A DNA stretch of 29,132 bases, from contig JAHINZ010000137.1 of the NCBI GenBank assembly GCA_018895795.1, forward strand, positions 1 to 29,132, read 5' to 3'. The notes under the pieces were generated by a model that worked only from the letters and a program-made list of their open reading frames with translations, ran no database searches and was not told the origin of the DNA. Position 1 is the first letter of the stretch. Every line of letters begins with the position of its first letter. The stretch comes from Alphaproteobacteria bacterium. GTDB lineage: Bacteria > Pseudomonadota > Alphaproteobacteria > Caulobacterales > Caulobacteraceae. Both the position numbers and the translations under genes were made by a program. Positions 15,796-24,889 of the stretch are shown here, in pieces.

Positions 15796-17397
15796 CTAAT
15801 TCACCTGCCGCTCGCGCCCTTCCCAGTAGGGGGCCCGCAGCTCGCGCCGCAGGATCTTGCCCGAGGCGTTGCGGGGCAGGACATCGATGAAATCCACGCT
15901 CTTGGGGGCCTTGAACGCCGCGATCCGCGTGCGGGCGAAGGCGATGATGGCGTCGGGATCCGCCACCGCGCCGGGCTTGAGCGCCACCACCGCCTTGACC
16001 GCCTCGCCCCACTTGTCGTCCGGCACGCCGATCACCGCCACCTCGGCCACGGTCGGATGGCCGTAGATGGCGCTCTCGACCTCAGCGGGATAAATGTTCT
16101 CGCCGCCCGAGATGATCATGTCCTTCACCCGATCGTGGATGAACAGGTAGCCGTCCTCGTCCAGATAGCCGGCGTCGCCGGTGCGCAGCCAGCCGTCGGC
16201 GTCGATGGTCTTGGCCGTGGCTTCGTCCAGCTTCCAGTAACCGGCCATGTTCGACAGCCCGCGCGTGGCGATCTCGCCCACGGTGTTGGTCGGCAGGGTG
16301 TTTCCGGCCTCGTCCATCACCTTCAGCTCCACCCCCGGCAAGGGCAGGCCCGCCGAGCGCATGCGGGCGTTGCCGGCCGGGTCGTGGTCCTCGGGCGGCA
16401 GATAGACGATGGTGCCGGTGGTCTCGGTCATGCCGTACTGCTGGCAAAAGCCGCAGCCGAAGATCTCGATGCACTCGCGCAGCAGGTCCAGCGGAATGGG
16501 CGCGGCGCCATACAGGATGTGAGTCAGGCGTGAATAGTCGACCTCTCGGGCTCGGGGCTGGCGCACCACGATCTGCAGGGCGGCCGGCACCATGAACATC
16601 TTCGAGATGCGGTCATGCTCGATATAGTCCAGCACCTTGAACGGATCGAACTCGCGCGCCACCACGCCCTTGGCGCCGTTCAGCAAGCCCACCAGACCCC
16701 AGCCGCTGCCGCCGATATGGGCCACCGGCATGGCCACCAGGCTGACATCGTCCGGCCCCCACTGGTTCCAGGCCATCGGCTCCTGGGCGGCCCGGCGACG
16801 CGGCGCCAGCAGGTTGTCGTGGGTCAGCATCGCGCCCTTGGGCCGGCCGGTGGTGCCGGAGGTGTAGAGCTGGATGGCGATGTCCGAGGTGGCGATCGGC
16901 TTCTGCGGATCCGTGTCGGGTTGGGCGTCGCGCCAGGCCTCGAAGGTCTGATGCTCGCCCGCGCCTCCCGGACCATCGGCCGGCTCCATGGCGATCACCC
17001 GCGGCCGCCAGCTGAGCTCGGCGGCGACGGTCTCGATATGGTCGATCAGCTCGGGGCCGACAAAGACCATCTTGGCGTCGCTGTCGGTGACGATATAGGC
17101 CATCTCCGGCGGGGCCAGCCGCCAGCCGATCGGGGCGGTGACCACCCCGGCCTTGGCCGCCCCGAACAGCAGCTCGAAATAGAGGTCGCTGTTCTTGCCG
17201 ACATAGGCGACGCGGTCGCCGGTCTTCAGACCCGCGGCGATCAGGGCGTTGGCGACCTGATTGGTCTTGCGATCAAAGCCGGCGAAGGTGGTGTCGCGGC
17301 CTTCGAAACTCAGGGCCCCGGACTCGGGCCGGGCCTTGCCGTGATAGCGGGCGACGTCGCCGAGGGTGTGCATCTGGTCGAAGTCGATGTCTGACAT
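15796..17397 (-). CDS. AMP-dependent acyl-CoA synthetase/ligase
   Basis: The protein has 533 residues, the usual length for fatty-acid and related CoA ligases. The ATP/AMP-binding P-loop YTSGTTGRPKG is at 178-188. The adenylate-forming core QYGMTETTG and the hinge region GWLRTGDAGYLDEDG, followed by IHDRVKDMIISGGENIYP, are all present. The catalytic C-terminal Lys514 lies in NASGKILRRE. It activates a carboxylic acid to the acyl-adenylate and then the CoA thioester in the cytoplasm. The chain length or ring type of the acid cannot be told. GGGAG lies about 11 bases upstream of the ATG. It stands alone: the next gene upstream on this strand is copB, 126 bp away, and nothing nearby suggests a beta-oxidation cluster. 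Confidence 0.92.
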   Translation of the reverse strand: MSDIDFDQMHTLGDVARYHGKARPESGALSFEGRDTTFAGFDRKTNQVANALIAAGLKTGDRVAYVGKNSDLYFELLFGAAKAGVVTAPIGWRLAPPEMAYIVTDSDAKMVFVGPELIDHIETVAAELSWRPRVIAMEPADGPGGAGEHQTFEAWRDAQPDTDPQKPIATSDIAIQLYTSGTTGRPKGAMLTHDNLLAPRRRAAQEPMAWNQWGPDDVSLVAMPVAHIGGSGWGLVGLLNGAKGVVAREFDPFKVLDYIEHDRISKMFMVPAALQIVVRQPRAREVDYSRLTHILYGAAPIPLDLLRECIEIFGCGFCQQYGMTETTGTIVYLPPEDHDPAGNARMRSAGLPLPGVELKVMDEAGNTLPTNTVGEIATRGLSNMAGYWKLDEATAKTIDADGWLRTGDAGYLDEDGYLFIHDRVKDMIISGGENIYPAEVESAIYGHPTVAEVAVIGVPDDKWGEAVKAVVALKPGAVADPDAIIAFARTRIAAFKAPKSVDFIDVLPRNASGKILRRELRAPYWEGRERQVN

Positions 17398-17523
17398 GAG
17401 GCCCGGCTCTCCCTTTGCCCGACGCGCGGCGCGTGATCCGCCGCTTCCGTTCAGGTCAAACAGATGTTGGGGCGCCCTTCCGCGCAGGTAAAGGCGTGCC
17501 GTTGGGGCAAGCAGGTCGGAAAA

Positions 17524-18384
17524 TCAGAACCAGGCCCGAACCCCGAGCACCAGACGGGTCTCTCCGGTCCGCTCCCCGGCCGCCCGGGCCAGGTCGGCGC
17601 TGTCGCCGAACGTCCGGTGGCGCAGCACCCCGACATAGGGCGCGAACTCGCGGCGGATCTCATAGCGCAGGCGCAGGCCCAGTTCCGCGTCGCTTCCGGC
17701 CTCGGCCAGATTGGTCTCGACCTTGGTCTGCAGGATCAGCCGGCCGGTCAGGCGCAGGTCGTGCGACGCCTCGATGCGGGCCGAAAGGTCGCCGCGATCC
17801 GACAGGAAGGCGGTGGCTTTGGTCTCGATCCAGTAGGGCGCGACGCCCTCGACGCCCAGGGCGGCGTAGGCGCGGCCCTTGGGCTCGACATCGGCGCGCA
17901 GGCCGGCCTGCAGGTCGAAATAGGGACCGATCGGGCGCGCATACAGGCCTTGAAGCTCGGCGCTGTCCCAGCCCGCGCCGTCGACATGCTCGCCCCGCGC
18001 CTTGACCACCCATTTGGACGCATCGTTGCCGATCCAGGCCTCGCCCTCGAAGCTCGCCGCGTCGGGCCCCCGACCCGCATGCCACTCGGCCTGGTCGATC
18101 AGCACCTTGCTGTAACCGCCGCCGCCGTGCTCGCCCCGCAGGATCGCCCGGGCGGCGGCCATGCGGGCCGGATCATAGAAGCGCTCGGCCGCGTGATCGG
18201 TGGCAACCGGCGGCGCCATCGCCGCCATGTCGTGGTCCGGAGCGGGGTCGGCGGCCATCTTCGACATGTCATGCCCGGCGTGCGGATCGGCGGGTGCGAC
18301 CTGCTCCGGCGTCGCGGGCGGCGGCGGCATCTGGTGGTGTTCGTGCTGCAGCAGGGCCAGGGCCATCAGCAGGGCCGCGCTCAT
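17524..18384 (-). CDS. copB: Copper-resistance outer-membrane protein CopB
   Basis: The protein has 286 residues. A short hydrophobic leader is followed by a His/Met-rich stretch (QHEHHQM, HAGHDMSKM, DHDMAAM) within the first 55 residues, a likely copper-binding region. The remainder is the conserved CopB barrel domain, with repeated EAWIG, KARGEHVDG, LQAGLRADVEP and RLRYEIRREFAPYVG-like strands and a C-terminal Phe. CopB/PcoB works with CopA in periplasmic and outer-membrane copper handling. Its ATG overlaps the copA stop in an ATGA (18381-18384), so the two are translationally coupled. No copC, copD or copper sensor gene is present. Confidence 0.92.
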   Translation of the reverse strand: MSAALLMALALLQHEHHQMPPPPATPEQVAPADPHAGHDMSKMAADPAPDHDMAAMAPPVATDHAAERFYDPARMAAARAILRGEHGGGGYSKVLIDQAEWHAGRGPDAASFEGEAWIGNDASKWVVKARGEHVDGAGWDSAELQGLYARPIGPYFDLQAGLRADVEPKGRAYAALGVEGVAPYWIETKATAFLSDRGDLSARIEASHDLRLTGRLILQTKVETNLAEAGSDAELGLRLRYEIRREFAPYVGVLRHRTFGDSADLARAAGERTGETRLVLGVRAWF

Positions 18385-20078
18385 GCCGACGCTCCGTCGA
18401 GCGGCCGCACGGTGACGACATTGAACATCCCCGCATGCATGTGCATCAGCATGTGGCAGTGGAAGGCCCAGTCGCCCGGCGCGTCGGCGGTCAGGTCGAA
18501 GGCCACCTTGCCGCCCGGCGCGACATTGACGGTGTGCTTGCGCGGGTTGTGGCCGTCATGGCCGTTGACCACCTCGAAGAAGTGGCCGTGCAGATGGATC
18601 GGGTGGGCCATCATCGAGTCATTAACCAGCAGCACCCGCACCCGCTCATCGCGTTGCAGGGCGATCGGCTTCTTCAGCGGGCCAAAGGCCTCGCCGTCGA
18701 ACGCCCACATGAAGCGCTCCATATTGCCGGTCAGATGGATCTCGATGGTTCGGCCGGGCGGGCGCGGATCGGGATTGGCCTCCAGCGCGACCAGGTCGGT
18801 ATAGAGCAGCACCTTGTGGCCGACGTCCTCCAGGCCCTGCGGCGGCTCGCCCAGGCGATTGACCGGCATCGGCGTGATCGTCTGAACGCCGGGACCCAGC
18901 TTGACCGTCGGCGGCGCATTGGCGGGATCGCGCATGTCCATGCTCATGCCCGACATGTCCATGCCGCCCATGTCCATGCCCATGTCCTTCATGGTCGCCA
19001 CCGGCCGGGCGCGCAGCGGCGGAACCGGCGCGCTCAGGCCCAAACGCGGCGCCAGCGTGGCGCGGCCCATCCCCGAGCGGTCGGCGGCTTCGGCGACCAG
19101 GGTGAAGGCCCGATCCTGATCCGGCTGGACGATGACGTCATAGGTCTCGGCCGGGGCGATCTGGAATTCGTCGACGCTGACCGGCCGGACGTTCTGGCCG
19201 TCGGCCGAGACCACGGTCATCGGCAGGCCCGGAAAGCGGACATTGAAGATGGTCATGCCGGCGGCGTTGACGAAGCGCAGCCGCACCCGCTCGCCCGGCG
19301 TAAACAGGCCCGTCCAGTTGTCGCCCGGGCCCTGGCCGTTGATCAGATAGGTATAGGCCGCGCCGGTGACGTCGAGGATGTCGGTGGGGTCCATCCGCAT
19401 CTTGGCCCACTCCAGGCGATCCTTCAGCGACTGGTCGCGCCCGGCCAGCAGGCCCGCGACGGTTTCTTTCTGATTGTTGAAATAGCCGGCCTGGGCCTTC
19501 AGCTTGCCCATGATCTGATGGGGATGCAGGACGCTGTGGTCCGACAGCACCACCACGTGCTCGCGGTCATAGGCGCCAGGATTGGGGGCCACCGGATCGG
19601 GCGTCGCCGGATCGATGACGATGGGGCCATAGACGCCCATCTGCTCCTGCATGCCCGAATGGCTGTGATACCAGTAGGTTCCCGACTGGCGGACCTTGAA
19701 CTCATAGACAAAGGTCTCGCCCGGCTTGATCCCCGGAAAGCTGACGCCCGGCACGCCGTCGAACTGGAACGGCACCAGCAGGCCATGCCAGTGGATCGAG
19801 GTATCCTCGTCCAGGGTGTTGGTCGCCGACAGTCGGACCGTCTGGCCCTCCTTCAGGCGGAGCGTCGGCCCAGGTACGGTTCCGTTGACGGCGATGGCGT
19901 GGCTGGTCTTGCCGTCGAGGGTGACCGGCGCATGGCCGATGGTCAGGGCGATCTCGTCGCCGCTCAGGGTTTCCGGCGCCCGGCGACCTTCACTGGCCCG
20001 CGCCCAGGCCGGAAGCACCGTGCTCAGGCCCAGGGCTGTCGCGGCTGTAAGCATCTGACGCCGATCGATGGCCCGCAT
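18381..20078 (-). CDS. copA: Copper-resistance multicopper oxidase CopA, Tat-exported
   Basis: The protein has 565 residues from ATG 20078, which has CAGGAG upstream; a TTG three codons earlier sits too close to that site. The N-terminus is a Tat signal (IDRRQMLTAA). Copper ligand blocks are HWHG (96-99), HSHSGMQEQ (138-146), HPIHLHGH (492-499) and HCHMLMHMHAGM (540-551), which together supply the type 1, 2 and 3 copper sites. A Met-rich segment of the MKDMGMDMGGMDMSGM kind in the middle is typical of CopA/PcoA and CueO-like enzymes and probably binds Cu(I). It oxidises Cu(I) in the periplasm. It is the first gene of copA-copB and is divergent from the YbaK gene with 81 bp between starts. Confidence 0.95.
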   Translation of the reverse strand: MRAIDRRQMLTAATALGLSTVLPAWARASEGRRAPETLSGDEIALTIGHAPVTLDGKTSHAIAVNGTVPGPTLRLKEGQTVRLSATNTLDEDTSIHWHGLLVPFQFDGVPGVSFPGIKPGETFVYEFKVRQSGTYWYHSHSGMQEQMGVYGPIVIDPATPDPVAPNPGAYDREHVVVLSDHSVLHPHQIMGKLKAQAGYFNNQKETVAGLLAGRDQSLKDRLEWAKMRMDPTDILDVTGAAYTYLINGQGPGDNWTGLFTPGERVRLRFVNAAGMTIFNVRFPGLPMTVVSADGQNVRPVSVDEFQIAPAETYDVIVQPDQDRAFTLVAEAADRSGMGRATLAPRLGLSAPVPPLRARPVATMKDMGMDMGGMDMSGMSMDMRDPANAPPTVKLGPGVQTITPMPVNRLGEPPQGLEDVGHKVLLYTDLVALEANPDPRPPGRTIEIHLTGNMERFMWAFDGEAFGPLKKPIALQRDERVRVLLVNDSMMAHPIHLHGHFFEVVNGHDGHNPRKHTVNVAPGGKVAFDLTADAPGDWAFHCHMLMHMHAGMFNVVTVRPLDGASA

Positions 20079-20159
20079 AGCGGTCAAGTCTCCTGTGGGT
20101 TGGCGAACCGGCCTATGTCGGGCTCCCCACGCCGTGACACTTGGGATATCACCCCGGTC

Positions 20160-20633
20160 ATGTCCAGAAGCACGCCCGCCACAATCGCCCTGGCCAAGGC
20201 CGGGGTCGCCTTCGACCTGCGAACCTATGACTATGATCCGGGCTCGGAACGGGTCGGGCTACAGGCGGCGCAGGCCCTGGGCGAGGATCCCGCCCGCGTC
20301 CTGAAAACCCTGGTCGTGCTGCTGGACGGCAAACCGGCCTGCGTGGTGCTGCCGTCCGACCAGGAGGTCAGCATGAAAAAGCTGGCCGCCGCCCTGGGCG
20401 GCAAGTCGGCGGCGATGATGCCGGTCCCCGACGCCGAGCGCATCACCGGCTACAAGGTCGGCGGCGTCAGCCCGTTCGGCCAGAAGAAGCGCCTGCCCAC
20501 GGCGATCGAGGAAGCGGCCTTGGCGCAGCCCTATGTCTTCGTCAATGGCGGCCAGCGCGGCCTGCAGATGCGTCTGGCGCCGGCGGATCTGGTCTTGGCC
20601 CTCGGCGCGAAGACCGCGTCCATCGTCGCTTGA
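20160..20633 (+). CDS. ybaK: YbaK/EbsC-family aminoacyl-tRNA deacylase
   Basis: The protein has 157 residues from ATG 20160. The much longer open frame upstream in this phase is antisense to copA-copB and is not real. The family pattern is complete: an N-terminal FDLRTYDYDPGS segment, the conserved Lys49 in RVLKTLVVL, EVSMKKLAAALGGKSAAM, and the hallmark GGVSPFGQKKRLPT near 111-124. YbaK proteins hydrolyse mischarged Cys-tRNA(Pro) in trans. It is cytoplasmic and probably transcribed alone. The -35 of the tRNA promoter overlaps its last two codons. Confidence 0.92.
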   Translation: MSRSTPATIALAKAGVAFDLRTYDYDPGSERVGLQAAQALGEDPARVLKTLVVLLDGKPACVVLPSDQEVSMKKLAAALGGKSAAMMPVPDAERITGYKVGGVSPFGQKKRLPTAIEEAALAQPYVFVNGGQRGLQMRLAPADLVLALGAKTASIVA

Positions 20634-20659
20634 TATGTCCCGGCCTTCTCGCCTATAAG
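20630..20659 (+). promoter_or_regulatory. Promoter of the tRNA gene
   Basis: TTGATA (20630-20635), an 18-bp spacer and TATAAG (20654-20659) form a good housekeeping promoter. The predicted start, near 20666, is about 11 bases upstream of the mature tRNA 5' end. Confidence 0.65.
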
Positions 20660-20676
20660 CCGGCCCTTCCTGGTCC

Positions 20677-20753
20677 GGTTGGGTAGCTCAGATGGTTAGA
20701 GCGGTGGATTCATAACCCACAGGTCGGCGGTTCGATCCCGCCTCCAACCACCA
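20677..20753 (+). tRNA. tRNA with CAT anticodon, most likely elongator tRNA-Met
   Basis: The 77-base cloverleaf begins with GGTTGGG pairing with TCCAACC (one G-T pair), discriminator A and encoded CCA (20751-20753). The D-arm contains TAGCTCAGATGGTTAGAGC. The anticodon loop is TTCATAA, and the T-arm is GGCGG-TTCGATC-CCGCC. An A-C mismatch closes the anticodon stem at 31-39. A tRNA-Ile with a lysidine-modified CAT anticodon cannot be fully excluded by eye; the unpaired first base of an initiator tRNA is absent. Confidence 0.95.
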
Positions 20754-20871
20754 GGATGGATTTCCAGACAGCGTTGAGCGTCCCTCCGGTCAGCCCAAGG
20801 GCCGGCGGAGCCGGCATAGGTTTCGGCGCGGGACACACGCGGTCCAGGCTCGGTTTGGAAGGTCTCTGACC

Positions 20872-22392
20872 ATGGTTGTGCTGCATCCCAGCGAGGTCTT
20901 CCTGCTCGAATGGAAGTCGATCTATCGCGGCGGCGCCGCGCGGCTTCCCGACAGCGCCTGGCCGGTCATCGCGGAGAGCGCCCAGGCGGTGGAGCGCATC
21001 CTGGCCAAGGGCGAGCCGGTCTACGGCATCAATACCGGCTTTGGAAAACTGGCCAGCGTCCGGATCAGCGACGGGGATCTGGAGACCCTGCAGCGCAATA
21101 TCGTGCTGTCCCACGCCGCCGGCACGGGCGAGCCCTCTCCGGTTCCGGTGATCCGCCTGATGATGGCCCTGAAACTGGCCAGCCTGGCCCAGGGGGCTTC
21201 GGGGGTGCGGGTCGAGACCGTCAAGCTGATCGAGGCCCTGCTGGTCCAGGGCCTGACGCCGGTGGTGCCGTGTCAGGGCTCGGTCGGCGCCTCCGGCGAC
21301 CTGGCCCCGCTGGCCCACATGGCCGCCGCCATGATCGGGGTGGGCGAGATCTTCGTCGACGGCGTCCGGCTTCCCGCCGCCAAGGCCCTGGCCGAGGCGG
21401 GCCTGGCGCCGCTGGTGCTGGGGCCCAAGGAAGGCCTGGCCCTGCTGAACGGCACCCAGTTCTCGACCGCCAACGCCCTGGCCGGCCTGTTCGGGGCCGA
21501 GCTGCTGTTCCAGTCCGCCCTGGTCACCGGAGCCCTGTCGACCGAGGCCGCCAAGGGTTCGGACACGCCGTTCGATCCCCGCATCCACCGGCTGCGTCGC
21601 CATGTCGGCCAGATGGAGACCGCCGCCGCCCTGCGCGAGCTGATGGCCGGCTCGGCGATCCGGGCCTCGCACCTGAAGCAGGACGAGCGGGTGCAGGATC
21701 CCTACTGCCTGCGCTGTCAGCCGCAGGTGATGGGCGCGGCCCTCGACATCCTGCGCCAGGCGGCGACCACCCTGGCCAATGAGGCCAATGGCGTTTCCGA
21801 CAATCCGCTGATCTTTGTCGACACCGACGAGGCCCTGTCGGGCGGCAATTTCCACGCCGAGCCGGTGGCCTTCGCCGCCGACATCATCGCCCTGGCCGTC
21901 TGCGAGATCGGCTCGATCGCCGAGCGCCGCATCGCCATGCTGGTCGACCCGGCCCTGTCGGGCCTGCCGGCCTTCCTGACCCCCAAGCCGGGCCTGAATT
22001 CCGGCTTCATGATCCCGCAGGTCACCGCCGCCGCCCTGGTCTCGGAGAACAAGCAGAAGGCCTATCCGGCCAGCGTCGACTCGATCCCCACCTCGGCCAA
22101 CCAGGAGGACCATGTCTCGATGGCCGCCCACGGGGCCCGGCGCCTGCTGGCCATGGTCGACAGCGCCACGGCGATCATCGGCATCGAACTGCTGGCGGCG
22201 GTGCAGGGCTGCGACTTCCACGCGCCGCTGAAGTCCAGCCCCGTGCTGGAGGCCGTGCGCGCCCTGGTCCGCAAGCAGGTGCCCTACCTCTCCGACGACC
22301 GGCATTTCCACCCCGATATGGAGGCGGCCAATCACCTGGTCCGCTCGGGCGCGGTGATCGCGGCGACCAGCGATCTGCCGGGTCTGTCCTGA
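20872..22392 (+). CDS. hutH: Histidine ammonia-lyase
   Basis: The protein has 506 residues, typical for HutH. The MIO cofactor triad Ala-Ser-Gly is at 140-142 in GSVGASGDLAPLAH. Tyr51 in YGINTGFGKLA and His81 in LSHAAG are the usual catalytic and histidine-selective residues. LKLASLAQGASGVR and GLNSGFMIPQVTAAAL are also family blocks. It deaminates L-histidine to urocanate in the cytoplasm. GGAAGG precedes the ATG by about eight bases. It follows the tRNA gene and converges, with a 19-bp gap, on the ABC transporter. The other hut genes (hutU, hutI, hutG) are not nearby, so it is either an orphan copy or part of a dispersed pathway. Confidence 0.92.
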   Translation: MVVLHPSEVFLLEWKSIYRGGAARLPDSAWPVIAESAQAVERILAKGEPVYGINTGFGKLASVRISDGDLETLQRNIVLSHAAGTGEPSPVPVIRLMMALKLASLAQGASGVRVETVKLIEALLVQGLTPVVPCQGSVGASGDLAPLAHMAAAMIGVGEIFVDGVRLPAAKALAEAGLAPLVLGPKEGLALLNGTQFSTANALAGLFGAELLFQSALVTGALSTEAAKGSDTPFDPRIHRLRRHVGQMETAAALRELMAGSAIRASHLKQDERVQDPYCLRCQPQVMGAALDILRQAATTLANEANGVSDNPLIFVDTDEALSGGNFHAEPVAFAADIIALAVCEIGSIAERRIAMLVDPALSGLPAFLTPKPGLNSGFMIPQVTAAALVSENKQKAYPASVDSIPTSANQEDHVSMAAHGARRLLAMVDSATAIIGIELLAAVQGCDFHAPLKSSPVLEAVRALVRKQVPYLSDDRHFHPDMEAANHLVRSGAVIAATSDLPGLS

Positions 22393-22411
22393 ACTTCCGT
22401 TTTGAGACGTT

Positions 22412-23962
22412 CTATTTCCCCTCCAGCAACTTGGCCGCCTGGGCGGCGCCGAGCTTGTCGGTATCGCGATCGACCGCATAGTTGGCCGCCTGCATGGTCC
22501 TGACATCGATGCTCCCGGCCAGCGGCGCCAGGGCCGAGGTCAGGCGCTTGTCCCCCGCCCGCTGCGGCGCGATCAGGATCACCGCGTCATAGGGCGGCAG
22601 GGCCCCCTTGGGATCGGCCAGCAGGATCAGGTCGTCGGCGGCGATCCGTCCATCGCTGGAGAAGGCCGAGATCACGTCGGCCTCGCCCGAGGCCAGGGCG
22701 CGGTACATGAAGGTGGGCTGGAACTGGCGCCGGGCCTTGAAGCTCAGGCCATAGGCGGTCTCGACGCTTTTCCATTCCGGGCGCGAGAAGAACTCCAGGT
22801 CGCCGCCCATGGTCAGGCCGCCGCCCTTGGCGGCGAGGTCGGCCAGGGTGACGATACCCAGGGCCTGGGCCTTGTCGCGACGCATGGCCAGGGCATAGGC
22901 GTTCTCGAAGCCCAGCGGGGCCAGCAGCACCACGCCGTCGCGCTGCTTGAGGCCTGACCGCAGCTGGTCCAGCACCGCCTGGCGGCCGGGATTGTCCCTG
23001 CGGTTCAGGACATTGGCCCACAGCGTGCCGGAATAGTCGACATAGGCGTCGATCTCGCCGGCCGCCAGGGCGCGATAGGCCACGGCCGAGCCCAGATTGA
23101 TCTTGCGCTCGACCCGAGCGCCCCGGGCCTCCAGCTTATCGGCCATAAGCTCGGCCAGGATATATTGCTCGGAGAAGTTCTTGGCCCCGATCACATAGGC
23201 CGGCGGACCCCGGTCCAAGGCCGTGCTCGCCAACGGGGCCAGGGCCGCGACGAGGCCGATCGCCAGACCCGCCAGACCGGCGATCCAGAGCCGGCGATCG
23301 CGCTGGCCGACCCCGCGCTCGATCAGGCCCAGCAGCTGGTCGACGACCAGGGCCAGCACGGCCGAGGCCGCGCAGCCGACCAGCACCGCCACCCAGTCCT
23401 CGGTCTGCAGGCCCGAGAAGATGTAGTCGCCCAGCGAGGTCTGGCCGACCGGGGTCGACAGGGTGGCCGCGCCGATGGTCCACACCGCCGCCGTCCGCAC
23501 CCCGGCCATGATGACCGGCAGGGCCAGGGGCAGCTCGACGCGCCACAGGCGCTGGGTGTCGGTCATGCCCACGCCGCGCGCCGCCTCGACCACGGCCGGG
23601 TCGACCCCGCCCAGGCCCGCCGCCGTGTTGCGCAGGATCGGCAGCATCGAATACAGGGTCAGGGCCAGCAGCGACGGCAGGAAGCCCAGGGCCGAAAAGC
23701 CGTGGCCGGTCAGGCGGACGCTCAACCCCGACAACAGCAGCAACAGCGGGAAGAACAGGGCCAGCAAGGCCAGGCTTGGAATGGTCTGGACCAGGCCGGC
23801 CAGGGACAGCGACACCCAGCGCAGGCGCGGGTTGCGGGCCGCCAGCACGCCCAGCGGCAGGGCGATCAGCAGGCCCAGGCCCAGGGCGGAGGCCGACAGG
23901 GCGACATGCCAGCCCAGCCTCTGGGGCAGCAGGCTCAGGGCTTGATGCAGGGGCTCATCCAT
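22412..23962 (-). CDS. Osmolyte-type ABC transporter permease fused to its substrate-binding protein
   Basis: The protein has 516 residues. Residues 20-215 form a BPD-type permease with about five or six membrane segments and the EAA loop (VVEAARGVGMTD, 124-135). Another membrane segment at about 226-247 leads into an OpuAC-type substrate-binding domain (256-516), which starts YVIGAKNFSEQYILAELMAD. The binding domain is therefore tethered on the outer face of the membrane. This arrangement is known for OpuB/OpuC- and OsmF-like systems that import glycine betaine, choline or related compounds. The ligand here is not known. It overlaps the ATPase gene by 8 bp and is translated after it. It converges on hutH. 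Confidence 0.9.
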   Translation of the reverse strand: MDEPLHQALSLLPQRLGWHVALSASALGLGLLIALPLGVLAARNPRLRWVSLSLAGLVQTIPSLALLALFFPLLLLLSGLSVRLTGHGFSALGFLPSLLALTLYSMLPILRNTAAGLGGVDPAVVEAARGVGMTDTQRLWRVELPLALPVIMAGVRTAAVWTIGAATLSTPVGQTSLGDYIFSGLQTEDWVAVLVGCAASAVLALVVDQLLGLIERGVGQRDRRLWIAGLAGLAIGLVAALAPLASTALDRGPPAYVIGAKNFSEQYILAELMADKLEARGARVERKINLGSAVAYRALAAGEIDAYVDYSGTLWANVLNRRDNPGRQAVLDQLRSGLKQRDGVVLLAPLGFENAYALAMRRDKAQALGIVTLADLAAKGGGLTMGGDLEFFSRPEWKSVETAYGLSFKARRQFQPTFMYRALASGEADVISAFSSDGRIAADDLILLADPKGALPPYDAVILIAPQRAGDKRLTSALAPLAGSIDVRTMQAANYAVDRDTDKLGAAQAAKLLEGK

Positions 23963-24743
23963 GGGCGCGGCTCCCGGCCAGGGCGGCCAACCGTTTGGCC
24001 TGGCGGCGCGGGGCGTCGATCAGGGCGGCGACGCGCGGATCGGCGTGGGTCTCGGTCAAAAGGGTCGCCGGCGCTGCGTCGGCGATGATCCGTCCCCCGG
24101 CCATCACCACCACGCGGTCGGCCAGCAGCAGGGCCTCGCCGACATCATGGGTGACCATCACCGTGGTCAGGTTCAGGGTCTCGTGCAGCCGGCGCACATC
24201 GTCGGCCAGGGCGACGCGGGTGACCGGGTCCAGCGCCCCGAACGGCTCGTCCATCAGCAGGATCGACGGCTCGGCCGCCAGGGCCCGGGCGACGCCCACC
24301 CTCTGGCGCTGACCGCCCGACAACGCGGCCGGCAGACGCGTGGCCACATCGCGCGGCAGGTCGACCAGGTCCAGCAGCGCATCAACCCGCGCGGCGATCC
24401 GCTCGGCCGGCCAGTCCAGCAGCCTGGGCGTCACGCCGATATTCTGGGCCACGGTCAGGTGCGGGAACAGGCCCACCTCCTGGAACACATAGCCGATGCC
24501 CCGCCGCAGGGCCGGGCCCGGCTGGTCGGCGACATCGCGGCCGTCGATCAGCGCCCGGCCGGTGGTGGGCGTGATCAGGGCGTTGAGGGTCTTGAGCAGG
24601 GTGGTCTTGCCCGCCCCCGAGCCGCCGACCAGGGCCACGAACTGGCCCCGCGGGATCGACAGGCTGGCCTCGCTCAGCACCGACTGGCCGTCATAGGCCT
24701 TGCCCAGGTTCTGAACGGCGATGGCGATCGGGGCGTCAGTCAT
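23955..24743 (-). CDS. ABC transporter ATP-binding protein of the osmolyte transporter
   Basis: The protein has 262 residues. Walker A is GGSGAGKT (40-47), with Gln88 of the Q-loop, the signature LSGGQ (141-145), Walker B ILLMDEP (161-167) and switch His199 in MVTHD. It resembles ProV/OpuCA ATPases but lacks their C-terminal CBS pair, so ionic-strength sensing through CBS domains is not expected. GGAG lies seven bases before the ATG. It is the first gene of a two-gene operon, overlapping the fused permease-binding protein by 8 bp. It is divergent from the small membrane protein with a 146-bp gap. Confidence 0.92.
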   Translation of the reverse strand: MTDAPIAIAVQNLGKAYDGQSVLSEASLSIPRGQFVALVGGSGAGKTTLLKTLNALITPTTGRALIDGRDVADQPGPALRRGIGYVFQEVGLFPHLTVAQNIGVTPRLLDWPAERIAARVDALLDLVDLPRDVATRLPAALSGGQRQRVGVARALAAEPSILLMDEPFGALDPVTRVALADDVRRLHETLNLTTVMVTHDVGEALLLADRVVVMAGGRIIADAAPATLLTETHADPRVAALIDAPRRQAKRLAALAGSRAHG

Positions 24744-24889
24744 GCGGTCTCCGGCGGGCGCGCCCCACCCTGGCCCGGATCGCCGGCGACGGGAAGCGTG
24801 GGGTGCGACATCGCGGCGCGCGGCGAATGTCGCACTGGTCCACGGGCGGCCCGACGCCGAAGCTGATCAAGGTTAATCGGAGATTTATC

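Noticed and set aside
18294..20159. Long upstream extension of the YbaK frame
   Set aside because: The part before 20160 is antisense to copA and copB; the YbaK family begins at the Met at 20160.
20800..20816. GCCGGC-GGA-GCCGGC stem after the tRNA gene considered as a terminator
   Set aside because: It has no T-run and sits in the leader of hutH; evidence was too weak to list it.
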